64,000 nt of DNA from Ulota crispa (GCA_963920765.1 OY987242.1:38677264-38741263); one strand, 5' to 3'. Positions 34,020 through 47,546 are shown, counted from the first letter of the stretch. Made by a program: numbers and translations. Notes: generated by a model from the letters alone, not told the origin.

Positions 34020-36352
34020 CAAGTCCACGTCAATGCTTGTGGTTTGCACTATAGGCACTAACTCATGCACTTATTGTTACCTTACTATCAACCCTATAGT
34101 AAACTTCATAGATATTTTATATTAAAATGAGGGGCTTGATGTGACCCTTTAAGAGGGGTTGAGGTACTTTCACCTAAAGGGCATTTTTATAAACCGCCCT
34201 AACTAGAGCCTAGAGGTACCAATTTATGCTTGCTCTAACATATTGGGAGTGAGTTTGTGTAGCTTTCAGGTTGTTACATATATTTTTACCCACATCATAA
34301 GCAAAGCACATTGGTATTGACTATTGAGGAGTGATTGAATTTATTAAGGGATGAGTCCTTATTATATTTGCCTTCCAATCGTGTCCCCTTACCATGTTGG
34401 ACATTATGACAAAAATTGTTATGGTGAATATTTTCAACTTTACATGAGATGCAACACAACTAAAATTCCTACAAAGTAATTATTTCAATGGATGCTTTTG
34501 AGTCTTTTTTGAAGGCACTTGAAAGGTGCATCTATATGATACTGAACCTCTAAAACTACTCATCTCTAACTTTGAACAATAAAAAAAGTCCACAATGAAA
34601 TTTTTGAACAATGAGTGAATTTTGTAACAAACAAACTCTACCTCCAATGTCACTTTGGTGAGGTGGAATTATTATCTTGCATGTAATTTTCATGTATCTT
34701 GGGTCATATGCTCATTTTTACCAAGGTGTTTGTGATCTAGCATATGCAACAATGTGTCATTTCCTACAAATTTTTGTGGTATGTCATGCCAATGCAAGTT
34801 AGATGACATGTGATCTATTGTTGCATGTTAGCTTATTGGGTAATGTCAAGTATATTTTTTGAAATAATTAGAAAAATATAGGATATTAAATTAACATATT
34901 TGCATTCAAAGGGCTACCAAAAGCCAAACCATTTTTTCATTTGTCAAAGTTTATGAAATTTTGCACCAAATTGTCTAATTCTTCAACCAATTGAATTGTA
35001 GAAACTCCCAACTCTAAAATTGTACATTTTGGGTCATTTTCTAAGGCCACATACTCCCTAGACACCCAAAGGATTTAGAACATTTTCAAGATTTCCTCAA
35101 AAAAAATTGCAAAAATATGTACAAAAACTTATCAAAAATCATATGCATATTTTGAAAATCCACGGTTTCTTTTTGTATACAAGTGAAAAACAATCTCTAA
35201 TCACAACTTTGAGTTCATGGAAACCTTCACAACTTTACCTAACCCCTAAAGAGTGTCAATGTCCAATATGTGCATAATGAATGATTTCAAATGTTTGTAT
35301 GAAGAATTGTATGAAGAACATCCAAGTATGCTTAGGAGACAATTATTTTGTCTGCACTTCAACTATGCAATTAAATTGATTGTTGGAGGCTACATGGTTT
35401 TTTGTGCAAGGTTTGAATTTGTTTATGTAGCAATGAGGAAAGGATTGAAATTTGGCAGGAAAAGAGATCTTGTTTCTATGACCCTCTTAGATTGTCATTT
35501 GTGTTAGAGGAGATTTTTGGATATCCTCAAAGTTTGAAATGTTGGTGTATTTACCCTTGATTTTTCAAGAATTGCAGAATTATCCCTAGACCATATTTTT
35601 TAGACATTTATTATGTTGTGCATGCCACTTCTTTCTTCCTTATGCGCACAATGCTTCTTTTTTGTTTTATTGCACTCCTTGGAGTAACATTGGTTGTGAA
35701 GGAAGTAGCGTGCATAACAGAATAAATGCCTAAAACATTGGATCCAAGGACATTTGTGCAATTTCTGAAAAATAGGAATATCTTCACAAATATGGCAAAC
35801 TTCAAGGGTGTCCATAAAATTTTCCATTTATCTTACCTCTAAAGTTCAAGATCTACATAAGCTTAGTAGTATCCACCCGTTGCACGCTTGGGGTGAAATG
35901 CATGGTGTGAGGTACGTCCACCTTATGGTGGAACCATGTGGCTTAGTTAGTAGAACACTCAACCTCCAACAAACTCTAGGGTCAAGGGGGACCCAGAGCG
36001 TTTTGGATTGGGATGCTCGTACCCACCCCTGGTCAATTGTTTATGGGAAAGGACACACTTTTTTATACAAATACTGGTGGTGCACCAAAAAAAGCTGAAA
36101 AATCAACAAAAAGCAAAAGTATTCTTGTTGAAGAGTCCATTCAAACAAGGCGCTCAAACATAAATTAATGTAAAACACTGTAGAAAAATTTCCTTGAAGA
36201 AGGGGCTTTGAGAGTCCCACCTTACCGAGATTCGCCATAGCTATCGGTGCATCATGCACCACAAGGAATATTCTTTGATACCCCGCCAAATTTGCAAGGG
36301 CCAAAATACTTGTAAAGCTTGTGTAAGATAGTATGGTTTTATGACCGTCACC
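34020..36352. other. Intergenic DNA with one weak SINE-like segment
   Basis: CTAACCCCTAAAGAG at 35239 resembles a left end of the TTAA family but lacks TTAA and a partner. At about 35938-36000 TGGCTTAGTTAGTAGAAC resembles a tRNA box A, followed by a poor box B (GGGTCAAGGGG). This is not enough to call a tRNA or SINE. Confidence 0.35.
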
Positions 36353-36356
36353 TTAA

Positions 36357-37002
36357 CCCCTGAATGCCCAAGGCACCCAATTTGGGTGTTTGCAAAATTT
36401 TGATAACAAATAAAATCTTACCAAATCACTATTTTTGGTAGTTTCTTTTGAACATAAGTTTGTTTTGAAATCTATTTTCAACATCAAAAATTTGATTTAA
36501 AAAATAAATATTGATGATTTTTTTCTACTCAAGATTTTGTACAAGGGTGTCCACTGCAATCTTGAGTTTTCTAGTGTTGGAAGATCTTGAAAATGAGCCT
36601 CAAATACACTAGAGCCTGGAGAAAAGTCCGCATTAGAAATCCATTAAAAAAAATACAAGAGTAGATTTTGAAAACCGTAAATTGGTTGAGGTTGAACATG
36701 TAATGACCTTAAACCTCATATTTTTTTGATGACCAACTTTTTGGATTTGACATGTGAAATGAGGATTAGAATACTTCAAGTCACTTTTGCAATTTTAACA
36801 CCCTCATGTTCAAATGTTATAATCTTTCAAACTATAAGTGACATTGTTGTGTTTTCTTTTTTCGTGTAATCTCTAACACGTCAAGTTTAAATTTGTACGG
36901 TTACAATTTAAAAATACTTGATGAGATTTATGAAAATGTTGATTGATTGTTCACTTTCTTGAAAATGCCAAGAAGTTCAAAAAGGCCTTGGGCATTTAGG
37001 GG
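36357..37002. mobile_element. TTAA-flanked element, copy L (646 bp)
   Basis: TTAA lies at 36353-36356 and 37003-37006. The left end is CCCCTGAATGCCCAAGGC. The right end GCCTTGGGCATTTAGGGG is its inverted complement at 17 of 18 positions. These are the best-preserved termini of the family in this window. The interior is AT-rich and non-coding. Confidence 0.72.
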
Positions 37003-37492
37003 TTAAGGGCTGGTTTGATTTTTCATGGTCTTCCCAAAATACAAAGACTTTTGTCCAATATTCGGACAAGCAAAAATAGATATCAAATGTAAAACAATTT
37101 TTTCATATTTTTTGAAGCGCTATTAAATTTTTGATGAATTTTCAAAGTTTTTTTTGTAGCAGACACCTATTTGTGACTTGTGGGTCTCCCAAAATCCATC
37201 CCCTTGCAACTTGTAAAGAGATAGGTGAGATCAAGAAGTTTGATTGGCTATTGCAATAGGATATACCTTTGTTTTTGTCCACTCAATGACTAAAAAGGGT
37301 CCATTTATGGATCATTGCATATCCATTCTTGGGCTAATTATAGGGACATTTTTGGTGAGCAAGTTGCAATTTGAGCACACTGCCTTAAACCCTCTTTTTT
37401 ACTACAAGTTGATGACCGTGTAGGCAAATTTTGAAATCCTTTGCTTTGTATATATGCTCCAATTTTGTCAAAGTTTTTAGATTAATTAATGG

Positions 37493-37905
37493 GAATTGAT
37501 ATATGTACCACATTCTTTTTACTATTCTACCACACCTACTATATATGGTCTATATCTATGATATTATAGTAAGTATGGACCACAGATAAAACATTACAAA
37601 ATTGAAAATACAACTTAACACATACGTTGTAACTTCAACTCTATTTTCCAACTTTATATCATGCTCACAAAATCAATTAAAAAATCCAAATTATGCTAAG
37701 TTTATTTTACATCTCCTAATCAATACTATAAACAAAATCTAGAGTTGAAAAACAAAACTAAAGTTACAATTCTATGTCAAGTTGTGTTTTCAATTTAGTA
37801 ATGTCCTATCCATGGTCCACACCTACTCTAATAATATCATAAATACTAAACATATATAGTAGGTGTGGTAGAATAGTCAAAAGGATGTGGTACATATATC
37901 AATTC
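37493..37905. mobile_element. Hairpin MITE, about 413 bp
   Basis: The outer arms GAATTGATATATGTACCACA and its complement at 37886-37905 are perfect. The pairing continues inwards through ACTATTCTACCACACCTACT with few mismatches. The central 150 bp also contain mirrored words. No target duplication was certain (imperfect ATTAATTAA / TTAACTAAT flanks). Confidence 0.6.
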
Positions 37906-38984
37906 TCTTAACTAATGTGTGTATTTGTAGAGGCAAAAAAAGATATTTCAATACATTATGAAATTATGAGGTTTCCCTTCTTTTCTCTAAATAACGATTT
38001 GAAAATTTAGTAAATTATTTTCATGAAATGTGAGGAAATTTAGTGAAAAAAGAAAACATGGTAATTTTGTTTTGTCTTTTAAGGTTTATTGTAGGTAATT
38101 ATTATAGTGTAGAGCATTAGGGTATACGAAAATGTTTATGTGTTGTCGTTGGTTTTTAAAATGTATTTGTAGGACACCATTTCAAAATACATTGAAATGC
38201 CCTCGTTCTAGGATTTTATTTATTTTAAAGGAAATTTTAATTAATGTGGAATTTAGATATGGGAAGATTTTATTTTATTAAAGAAGTTTTAATGCACTGT
38301 GGAATTTGGATGTGGGAATATTTTATATTTTGTTCGTTTTACTCGAAAGCAAGAAAATCACTTTGGAATGCCAAAATCAAGATTTACAAACGAAAAAACC
38401 AAGAATGCAGTAGACATTAATTTAGGGGAAAATCCCATTTTGGAAGTTTTGAGTTTTACATCTTTGAAAAAGAATTTGCTAAATACTCATTTAAGGACAT
38501 TAAACCTAAAAGTCCCAAATTTGGGTTTTTCCAAACTAATGAATTTTGTGCTCAAGTTAGTTTGTTAAAGTGCACTATATGCATACACCTTGATTTAGGT
38601 ATGGTACCTCAAACACTAATGAGAAATAATTTGTGTAATAGTGGGCCCGTGTACCCGTTGTTCCGGTGGAGGGCCATCATGGGAGGAGGTCCTTGCAAAA
38701 AAATTAGCATGAGATTTGATATGTATTTTTGTAAACTCTCCAAACTTAACTTGGTCTCCGATTCACATTAAAAAACATTCCATGGGATAATATCAAATCA
38801 ATTTGCCTCTTCATCTGCCTCCCCACCCTTTTCTTTCTCAACTTCATATTCAAGTTGGAAAAAGATTTCTACCAAATATGTCCTTTCACACCCAATGCCC
38901 ATGTTCATCACTTTGCACATTCATCAATTTGCCCCTTGGCCCTTGACCAATCACAACTTTTTCACGTGGCCCTATATCCCATCA
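37906..38984. other. Intergenic DNA, nothing firm
   Basis: Two imperfect units of about 53 bp lie at 38224-38333, sharing TGTGGAATTT-GATATGGGAA-like words. Otherwise no feature was recognised. Confidence 0.35.
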
Positions 38985-38986
38985 CA

Positions 38987-39090
38987 TCCCATGCCCATGA
39001 CCCATTTCATGCCCATGACCCATCCCATGCTCATGACCCATCCCATGCTCATGACCCATCCCATGCTCATGACCCATCTCACCCCATGCC
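38987..39090. repeat. 18-bp tandem repeat, about five units
   Basis: The unit is CATGACCCATCCCATGCT, repeated with exact 18-bp spacing at 39033, 39051 and 39069 and with diverged flanking copies. Confidence 0.8.
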
Positions 39091-39940
39091 TAAGACCCCA
39101 TCCAATGCTAGCTAGTAAGGTAGAAAATTTGGCTACAAAAAATTTGGTTACTAGTGTCTACTTGAGCATGCATGTGGCAATCTCAAACTTCAAACTAGTC
39201 AACCAATGTATTGTGGAACAAGTAACCTATTTTTTAGTAGATATTAAATAATGAGTAACAATTTTAAAGAAATTTCATATTATAGTCAACTAGTGTAGCC
39301 CGTGTGTCCTAGGGACACACTTTGGAAATTTTGATGGCGCCATTAACCTCATAGTGTCCAATAAGTACTACAATTCAATGCCTACTATAAACAGGGCTTT
39401 CTTTTGTACAGTAGCTACACAGTAAATACACAGACGTGTCCTCTCAAGTGAGATGGGTTTCTCAAGGGGCAGCACCACATTTGTGCTTTTTGAATTATAT
39501 TGTTGCAAATCTGGCGATAAATTGCCAAAAAAAAATCTTGATTATAAATATGCAAAAAGATTAACATGAAATTTGAGAAAATTTGATAAAAATAGCTTCA
39601 CACACTTTGCATCAGTCAAAAGGTAAAATGTTACATATTCTTATCAGCATGATTTGCACTCCCTATAGACAACTTAGTCTCCATTGCTCCTATAAACCTC
39701 TCAAACCCTAAAACTCACTTCCACCACAATTGAATACACAATCTTCTTTTCACAAGCACTTGATGTATAGAACTGAATTATACTCTAAATTGCAAAGTAC
39801 ATGTTCAAAACTAAAATTTTGTTTTCTCCGCAAGAAAACAATTCTTTATACTTATCTGCACACTCCAATTTCAAACTTTACCCTTGCAATAAAACATTTG
39901 TCTTTGTTTAGCAAAACATTCCCTTGCATTAAAGCATATT
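39091..39940. other. Intergenic DNA with short palindromes
   Basis: GTGTGTCCTAGGGACACAC (39302-39320) and ATGGCGCCAT (39334-39343) are short palindromes. No gene was recognised. Confidence 0.35.
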
Positions 39941-40410
39941 TTGTTTTATACCCACAAAAAGATTTACCCACACAATAAAAGGAACATTATAGTTTCTCAC
40001 ACAAAAAAATATTATTTGTTTTTTACATACACAACCTTTTTACCCATGCAGTTATCATTTACGCAATTTATTTTACGTTTTTGTATTTTACCCACACAAT
40101 TTTTTTACATTTTGATTTTTTACCCTTGCAATTTTTTTGCATTTTTTGTTTTTTACCCACACAAGTTCTTTACATTTTTGAGTTTTTACCCAGGCAATTG
40201 TTTTACACTTGCCATTGTTTACTCATGCAATTCCTTGCAAGTTTTCCCATATGCAAATTTTTTACCCACATAATTATTTTACCCACACAAGTTTTTTATC
40301 CATGCAAGTTTTTTACCCATGCAAATTTTTTACCCACGCAAGTTTTTTACCCATGCAAGTTTTTTACCTAAGCAAGATTTTACCCACACGTTTTTTTTAC
40401 CCATAGGGTA
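39941..40410. repeat. Degenerate array of TTTTTTACCCATGCAAG
   Basis: The unit is about 17 bp. It is well conserved at 40255-40405 and increasingly diverged towards 39941. The overlapping open frames are products of the repeat. Confidence 0.75.
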
Positions 40411-40775
40411 ATAGGATTGCATGCACTGCATAAATCTACATATATAACTGATGAGGTTGTTTGTGGCTGCAACTAATACAAACAGACAGCCTAATCTATT
40501 ATATAAGTAGATTATTGGCCCAATTCAAGAATCACGTAGATGAACTAATGAGATTGCTCAAATCCTTAAATTAGCCATTAATTGGGTCCCAAAATTTTAT
40601 ATTGAGGATTGGCCCAATTGGTCTATTTGATGACATAGCAATCTACATGATAATTTTTGGCACAAAAAATTCGGTCCAAATCATTGAAATCGAGTCACCA
40701 TAGTGCATTGACCTCCAGAAATTGAGCCATTTTTTGTCGATTCGAAAATGAACTATCAACTCGGCTTATGATATC

Positions 40776-40884
40776 TTCACACTTGATGTTAGGAGAAATA
40801 TTAGCAATATGAATGTAGTCTAAAGATGTGTCTAAATACATCTAATTTTCCCTTGCTACTAACCCTCTTAACACCAAGTGTGAA
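40776..40884. mobile_element. Small inverted-repeat element, 109 bp
   Basis: The termini TTCACACTTGATGTTAG and TAACACCAAGTGTGAA are inverted complements with one mismatch. The interior includes mirrored TGTGTCTAAATACA words. No coding capacity. Confidence 0.4.
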
Positions 40885-41120
40885 CATACCTTGAGTGGTT
40901 TAATATTACGGCCCACTAAAAACTTGGGCTCACTCGATGGCCCAATGGATTGCATATTAGGAACTCCCAATTCGATTTGAGGGCTTTATAAAAGCAGCCC
41001 TAAACACAATTGTCAAAACTAATCTAAGTAGCTAAGGGTATTGCTAAATGTGCTTTAAAAAATTTAAGATTTTGCATCGTGGCATTTGCATTTTGTGTAG
41101 CTACTCAAATAATTGTAGTA

Positions 41121-41434
41121 AGGTAGCAAAACTCATAACCATCGTTGTATCCATAACCATCACCTCTAAAATCTTGCAAAATTTACAGAAGTGAATAGAT
41201 GTAGTTACCAGGATGTACAACATTTGAACATGAAACTTTAGTGTTGGTATTAGGTGCAATTATGGTTGGCTTTTTAAAAATTCACAACTTATTTTCACAA
41301 TATTCAAATAATACATTTGAAAGTGCAAACTCATCATTTTTCTCTTGCTAATAGGATCTTATAATTTGCTAAATGTTTATTAATAATCATCATGTTCAAA
41401 ATCCTTAATTTGACAATTATGGGTGCTGCTACCT
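41121..41434. mobile_element. TA-flanked MITE, second copy (314 bp)
   Basis: TA lies at 41119-41120 and 41435-41436, with AGGTAGC at the left end and GCTACCT at the right. It is homologous along its length to 24692-25004, sharing for example AAAAATTCACAACTTATT and AATAATACATT. It has diverged more in its termini. Confidence 0.65.
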
Positions 41435-41436
41435 TA

Positions 41437-43215
41437 TAGGTTTTTGCAAAATTAAGACTTGTGTTGTTCAAATCAACTAGTGCATGCGTGCGGCCCAACT
41501 TTTAATTCTTTGGGAAAGTTTGGCCAAAACCTTACTTCAATTTGTCACGGACATTAGAAAATTTGGGTGAAAAAATGGATGAAATTGTCAAATCCCTCCT
41601 CAAGCAAACACCTTGTTTATGAGAATTTGGATAATATTAACTAATTTTAGTAGATTTTATGGATGAGCATGCACACGTCATCGATTCTATCCAATTCTAT
41701 CTTGTTTTTCCTTACTTGCTTGCATTATTGGATGTGTGTTGCTTTGCCTTTGGTAAAACCTAATTTAATATGTCATTGCCGACGCTTTTGATATAAAACA
41801 ACAATAAGGGCCAAAAACGTCCGTTTAGGCAATGAGGGGTTAAAGGCTAGTGCGATCCACCAACAAGATTGTTGGACAGCAGTCCCTACAATACTTCATT
41901 TGTTGTTGGGTTCGTGTGGTCTCTCATGAAGACCATACATGACACGGCCCCACTAGAAAACAAAAATAAATAAACAAAATTAGTGCACATTTTTTGATTT
42001 TACCTTGCGGGAGGAACTTGTGCATCCCAAGCCGTGCCTTGACTAGTAGTCCAAAATGGTGCTTGTTCTTGTCCACCACAGACTGCTCTTTAACTCTTAA
42101 AGGAGCAAAGAGCCCAATATGGTCAAATGGGGTTCTTGTAGCTGTAAAAGTAAACAAAAAAGGCAACGTATGTTCAAGTTTTGGTTTGCTACTCAAGTCC
42201 AAATGGAGCTAGAAGTTCAATAAAACTTTTGGATTGGCTTGTTGTTCTTTGAAACCTCTAGATTTTGCACCCAAACATTTGAGTTTACTATTTGTATATT
42301 AAAACTATTAGTGGGAGTGTATATAGGCATTGTACATTGCATTGTGGATGGAGGAATTTTGGATCAAATGGGTTGGAAGCCCACACTCCCATGTATAGGG
42401 GAGAAGGTTGGTGATGTGTCACTTTTTTTTCTCTTGATTGGGCAAGGTTTTTGTAGCTCTAAAGTAGTGAGTTAGTTAAATCCACTTACTTTGAATGACC
42501 ATAAATTTTGGAGTTTTTTCCCATTTGAGGAGTTTTTTTTTTCCATCAAGTATAGCTAGACACGGTCTCATGGGATCAACCATTAGGTAAATTTGTTTTT
42601 TGGGAAAAAATAGTTCAAAATCCTTATTGTGAATTGCTACCCAAATTAATAAATATGAGATTCTCAACAGTGGAGATTTTGCAAATTTACTTGGATTTGA
42701 AATCAAACTAGCCTTAAACTTTTGATTTATAATTGGGTATAGAATGACCAATTTGGATTGTGTGGATACTTGTTCAACTTTCTAAAAATTGAAAGAATAT
42801 GTTAGAGGCTCCATATTGGAGGTATGCTAAATTTTCTTAGCACAACGCTTAGGGTTAACTAACCCATTTTAATGGCTATCATTGTTTCAACCTTCTCCTT
42901 TGGTATTATCCAAGAATTGTGACCCCAGCCAAAAAAAATCAAAATTTTCTCACCTAGTTCCAAAAATCATTTGAGAACATGCCGAGAGAATGGTTCTTTA
43001 TCCCATAGCAAAGGGGGACCCAAAGGGGAAGGGGCTTTGTGCTGATTGAAGCTAGTAAGGACTTTTTGTGAAATCTGACAAGCTACAGCAGTATAGTTGC
43101 TTGTAATGTGAAAAAGGGGTTTTGGGGGGATAGAGAGGCGCTCGTAGTTGAACAAACAGTGTTGTCAGCGTCACCACTCACCATAGCAGGCGATTTTTGA
43201 AAGCGTAAAGGGGGT
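41437..43215. other. Intergenic DNA with a solitary TTAA-family end
   Basis: CGTCCGTTTAGGCAATGAGGGG at 41818-41839 followed by TTAA (41840-41843) resembles the right end of the segment at 19550-19894. No left partner was found. Nothing else was recognised. Confidence 0.35.
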
Positions 43216-43655
43216 GGTTCACACTGCGTCCCACGTCTGATTGTGCAAGTCCCATCTCAACTTGACATCCCAACTTAGGTTATGATAGGCAGCAAGGAGT
43301 AACTTACTAACAAAATCAAGAGTGTTTTCTGCAAAAGTATTAATGGGATTTGGGCTGAAATTTAGGTTTCGCAAAATGGTCAATCCAAACCTTGGGTGAA
43401 GTCCCACGATCTTTCAATAGTCCTGTCATATAAGTAATTGGGAGGTGGAATTTGGGATGTGGAACCTGGGATGTAGTGTGAAGTACCAACCCCCAATTTT
43501 GCCTCTACACCAATCAAATTCTCAAATTTCAATGGGACGGGGGACTTGGGACATGAGATTTGGGATGTAGCGTGAAGTGCTAGCAAGTCCCAAATTTTGC
43601 CTCTACACCAATCAGATTTTCAAATTTCAATGGGATGTGGGACATAGTATAAACC
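43216..43655. mobile_element. Interspersed repeat with terminal inverted repeats, about 440 bp
   Basis: The left end GGTTCACACTGCGTCCCAC and right end GTGGGACATAGTATAAACC are inverted complements with three or four mismatches. Inside, a unit with TTTGCCTCTACACCAATCA and CAAATTTCAATGGGA occurs twice (about 43500 and 43600). A diverged relative lies at 49291-49631. Confidence 0.5.
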
Positions 43656-44454
43656 GTCCCTAAGGTTTCAAGGAAACTCACCAAGGACCACTCTACTGTA
43701 TCGTAAAAAAAACAAAAGGGTAAGGGGAAAGGAGAAATGCCAAGTGGCAGTCTAACGTGAGGGCAAAGGAAAGGTTGCTTGCACGCAAGAGAGCAGCACC
43801 AAAAATTTGGAAAGAGGTGGAGTTGGAGTTAGAGCATCTCCACCCCAACCACCAGACTAGGTTGTGCAGCTTGGCAAGCCGTGGGGTGGGAGCAAGAGCA
43901 GGGCAACGGGGCGGCTCGCCTAGCCCACTTGAGCCGGAGCTCACCCAACAGCTCCCTAAACACCATTACCACAACCACTAATGACAAGCCACGAAGCATC
44001 TTCTGGTTTGTCCATATAACTTCTTGCGTGTTTTGAAGTGTGACTAGTAATAATGCACCACGTGTCAAGTTGGTATTGGCATTTAGCTTTGGCATATTCC
44101 CTCCCCACCTCCCAAAGGGAGGAGAAATGCAGGGATACTGGCCCTCAACCACCAACCCGCTTCCCCTCCTACTAGCCTAGCGTTGCCGGCGTCGAGTGGG
44201 AGAGGGCAAACTCTTGCACCTTGCATGGCCAAAGCTAGGTGGCGAGCGCAGTGGAGAAGGTCTTAGGGTGGAAGTGGAGGGAGGATTTCCGGGGTCACAT
44301 CCCTCCATCCAAGTGCCTCCCACCTTTATCTTTTAGGGGCCCCTTATTTGTGCTCCTTATTTCCATATTTCCATCCATGTCTACCAATTGTTCCTTTCTG
44401 TGTTGGTCAACCCCTCCTTGACGTTCTTTCCTTGGCTTCTTCCCCTTCATTCCA
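43656..44454. other. GC-richer intergenic block
   Basis: Overlapping frames on both strands at 43693-44420 reflect composition. AGAGCATCTCCACC at 43831 is a word common at plant MITE ends, but no partner was found. Confidence 0.3.
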
Positions 44455-45057
44455 CACTACATTATACTAATAATGGTATTTAGTGTTATGTTACCATTAG
44501 TGTTAGTCTATCTACACATTCATCTCACTCACTCTAAGTATCAAGTAGTTTGCATTTAGAGTTATCTTCTTGCTCTAAATTGCATGTAGCTTAATGCCCA
44601 TGTTTGCTCAAGCTCGTGCTTTGCTTTGCTTTGCTTTGCTTCTATACCTTGCCACTTTTCTAACCCCTTTTGCATTGCTCTGCTCCCCTCCTTGTTTGTG
44701 TTTGTACCAGCTCTTTGCCCCTACTCAAACTCCTTGCTCTGCATTTGTACCAATTGCAATTGATGTATTTTACAAGATGTATTGGGAAGTTTTAATGAGT
44801 GGACAACCACAAGGCATGAAATGTTGTTGCAAAATGGAATGACAAATTAAAATATACATTTTTTTTGTGACTAGATGAATTGATTTATAACACTAAATGT
44901 AAATTTGTAAAAAAATTGTACTCTCAAAAGTTACAATAGTTGACAAATAGTGTATTCATTGACATTTTGTGTTGGTAACATTAAAAGGATTGTGGACATT
45001 TAGTATTGGGGTTTGTAATTAGTGTTTCCAACACTAAATACCATTATTAGTGTAGTG
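44455..45057. mobile_element. CACTA-like element, 603 bp
   Basis: It starts CACTACATTATACTAATAAT and ends ATTATTAGTGTAGTG. The inverted match extends inwards through GGTATTTAGTGTT. The flanking trinucleotides differ, so no target duplication is visible. Inside is a short CTTTG pentanucleotide repeat (about 44621-44641). No transposase frame was seen. Confidence 0.55.
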
Positions 45058-45295
45058 GTGCACCAAAAATAATCCAAAATATAAAAAACTCAAATTACAT
45101 AAAAACCCCAAATTACAAAAAACCCAAAAAAAGAAACTCAAAAAAGGGTAGGAGGGAAAAGCAAAACAAAAGATTAAAACACAAACTAAAACAAAAGGGC
45201 ATGTTTTATTCTTGATATTATGTTTTAGGTTCTTGGTTGTTTAGGTATGCACTGGTAGAAACATGGTTTGCTTAGATTGAGCCTTAAGTCCTTAA

Positions 45296-46257
45296 CCCCT
45301 AAAGGACCAAGGGTGTTTTTTGAGAATAAATCTCAGAATTTGCCAACTTTTAGTGCATTATCCAAAATTGAAAACAAAAACTTTTTTTTCTGATTTTCAA
45401 TGGTACAAAAGTGTGTAAAATAGATAAATTATTGTGTTCAAAAACAATTCAACCCATTGGACCGTGCAAGTTGTAAGATTATAACGTTTGAAGTGAGAAA
45501 AACAACTTCTTTTCATTCTTGCAAAACAAGGTTAGCAAACTTTGAGCCTTCTTAGAGTAAAATTTTTGTTGTATACAAAAATAAGATTTTTGACCAGTCA
45601 TAAGTATATGATGCTAAGTCAACTCATGAAAATTTTCAAAATGAGTTATAGAATTTAGCTTATTTTAAATCACCCGGCAATGCAAGGAGCTTAGCAAGGA
45701 GGTTGAAAGAATTGGCAATACATTAGTCATTCTTTCATGATTTCTTGTGCAATTATTAAATCTTTTATTTGAAATCAAAATAGTGAAAAGTTACAAACAT
45801 TAGGAATATGTGAAAATAAGATTCAAGAGCTTTGGATTTATAGATTGAAAGATAATAGGGCTTGAAGTTAGTGGAAAATATTTTTTCTTGAAATTGCCTG
45901 AGTATAGTTAACAAAGTTTGACTCCCTTTAGAATGTGATGTGAGAGTTTTTTATTTTATTTTTTTAATAATTGTACCCCATGTCTTTTAGTTACATACTT
46001 GCCAAATTTCAAAAGTTGATGAGAGTTTTAGCCAAAGATGCCCAAATAGCTACCCAAGCTGCCCAAGTTCTTTTAGGCAGCATAACTTTTGAATTGGGCA
46101 CTTGATTGGGGGAAAATTTTACATTTCCACATCAAGGATACATGTTTACACCTTGTATAACAATTTTGAGAACATCTAATAAAATTTGACTCCATACAAC
46201 CCTACTTGAGTAGTTGGGTTCTCAAGTGGCTTTCAAATGAACACTTGTCCTTTAGGG
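45296..46257. mobile_element. TTAA-family element, copy N (about 960 bp)
   Basis: TTAA lies at 45292-45295, followed by CCCCTAAAGGACCAAGGG. The right end reads CTTGTCCTTTAGGG, but TTAA is missing after it. The interior matches copy C2 in the same orientation. A small hairpin (TTGGTGTAACT, 46266-46302) lies just beyond the right end. Confidence 0.55.
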
Positions 46258-46302
46258 ACCCACATTTGGTGTAACTTGTCAATATGTGATGAGTTACACC
46301 AA

Positions 46303-47016
46303 GCATAGATTTTAAGGCTTGGTTTATGCATACCATGTTTCTATTAATGATGCTTTTATGAAGATAATTTGTTTAGGACAAGTTTTTCCTAGAATCCTAC
46401 CTCATTGTGGGATTTTTGACACTAGTTACTTTAGTCTCCAAAGTCTTGGGTTGCCAAAAATTTATGTTCTTCAAGGGAACACATAGTAGTGAGTTTTTGG
46501 GGTAATTTATTTTGAACATTCAACCATATAATCTTAGAGATAAGTTGATTTTGTAATACGATATTTTTTAGACCCTAAATCCTTACCATTGACAAGATTA
46601 TAACATTCACATATTTGATTTATTTTGTGTTTCTGACATTGCTGAAAAAGAAGAAAACATAATTCAAGAGCTTGTAATTATCAAGTTGCATGCTTGATTG
46701 CCTGTAGGTTTGGGAATTATGTTGCAAAAGGGTGTTGAGAGTATGTGTGAAAAAATCTAGACCACTTAAACCTATATATCATGGTGAAAGTGAATCATTT
46801 GAATAAGGTGGTCCTTTGATTAATGATACAAATGATATACCTTGAATGGTTCAAATGAACAGTATTTTTTTTTGGGGAGATCAAAATAGTGAGCACATAG
46901 TGAAAAAGGAAAAAGATGAACGAACCCAATACCTTTGGACTTAGGAGCATTTGAAATTGAGGGGATCTTTTTTTGAACATTGCCCAAAGGAAAACAAATA
47001 AACATATTTCAAAAGT
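46303..47016. other. AT-rich intergenic DNA, nothing recognised
   Basis: No frame, repeat or RNA gene could be supported. Confidence 0.4.
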
Positions 47017-47020
47017 TTAA

Positions 47021-47542
47021 CCCCTAAAGTACTAAGCTCAATTTTTCACCAAAACTGCTCTAAAACTGCCATTTCTAGTACAAGTATCAAATTTTAGAAA
47101 AAAAGACTTTTTTTGACAAATGTAGCCATAAGATCTTGTACTACGCTAGTATAAAAAGACGTGAAACAAAATTCATAAGTTTTCACCTTGTAGATTGTTA
47201 GATATTTGAGTTTGAATTGACAAAAAGCCATTTTTTGTCTTTGCAAAAATCTAGGAAGCTGCACTTTTGCACTTCCCAAGGTTGTATTTGTATGAAAAAA
47301 TTGGATTTGTTCCTCAAAGCAAGTTGGGTACATAGTTGAAAAATTTCAAATCATTTGAAGTTGTAAAACACATGGAAAAAAAATAGTAAGTAAAAAGGAG
47401 TAGAGAATGATTCAAACCACTAAATTGTTGAGAGCTTAATTATGAAAATGAAAAAATCCAAGCCCAATGGTTGTAATGTTGTAATAAACAATCTACATCC
47501 TTGGGTTTTGTTATTTTTTTTAAATATTGAAAATTGAATAAA
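47021..47542. mobile_element. TTAA-family left half, copy O (partial)
   Basis: TTAA at 47017-47020 is followed by CCCCTAAAGTAC. The interior follows the left half of copy F (shared ATAAGATCTTGTACTA-like region and the following words). The sequence reaches the next TTAA at 47543 without a right end, so this copy is truncated. Confidence 0.4.
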
Positions 47543-47546
47543 TTAA

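Noticed and set aside
35938-36000. tRNA gene or tRNA-derived SINE
   Set aside because: Box A-like TGGCTTAGTTAGTAGAAC is present, but the box B match is poor, no cloverleaf could be formed, and no repeat copy was found in the window.
39941-40406. Overlapping frames of about 65-110 codons rich in Phe, Leu and Pro
   Set aside because: Products of the degenerate TTTTTTACCCATGCAAG array, not genes.
43693-44421. Overlapping frames on both strands
   Set aside because: Compositional artefact; no domain, no conserved splice sites.
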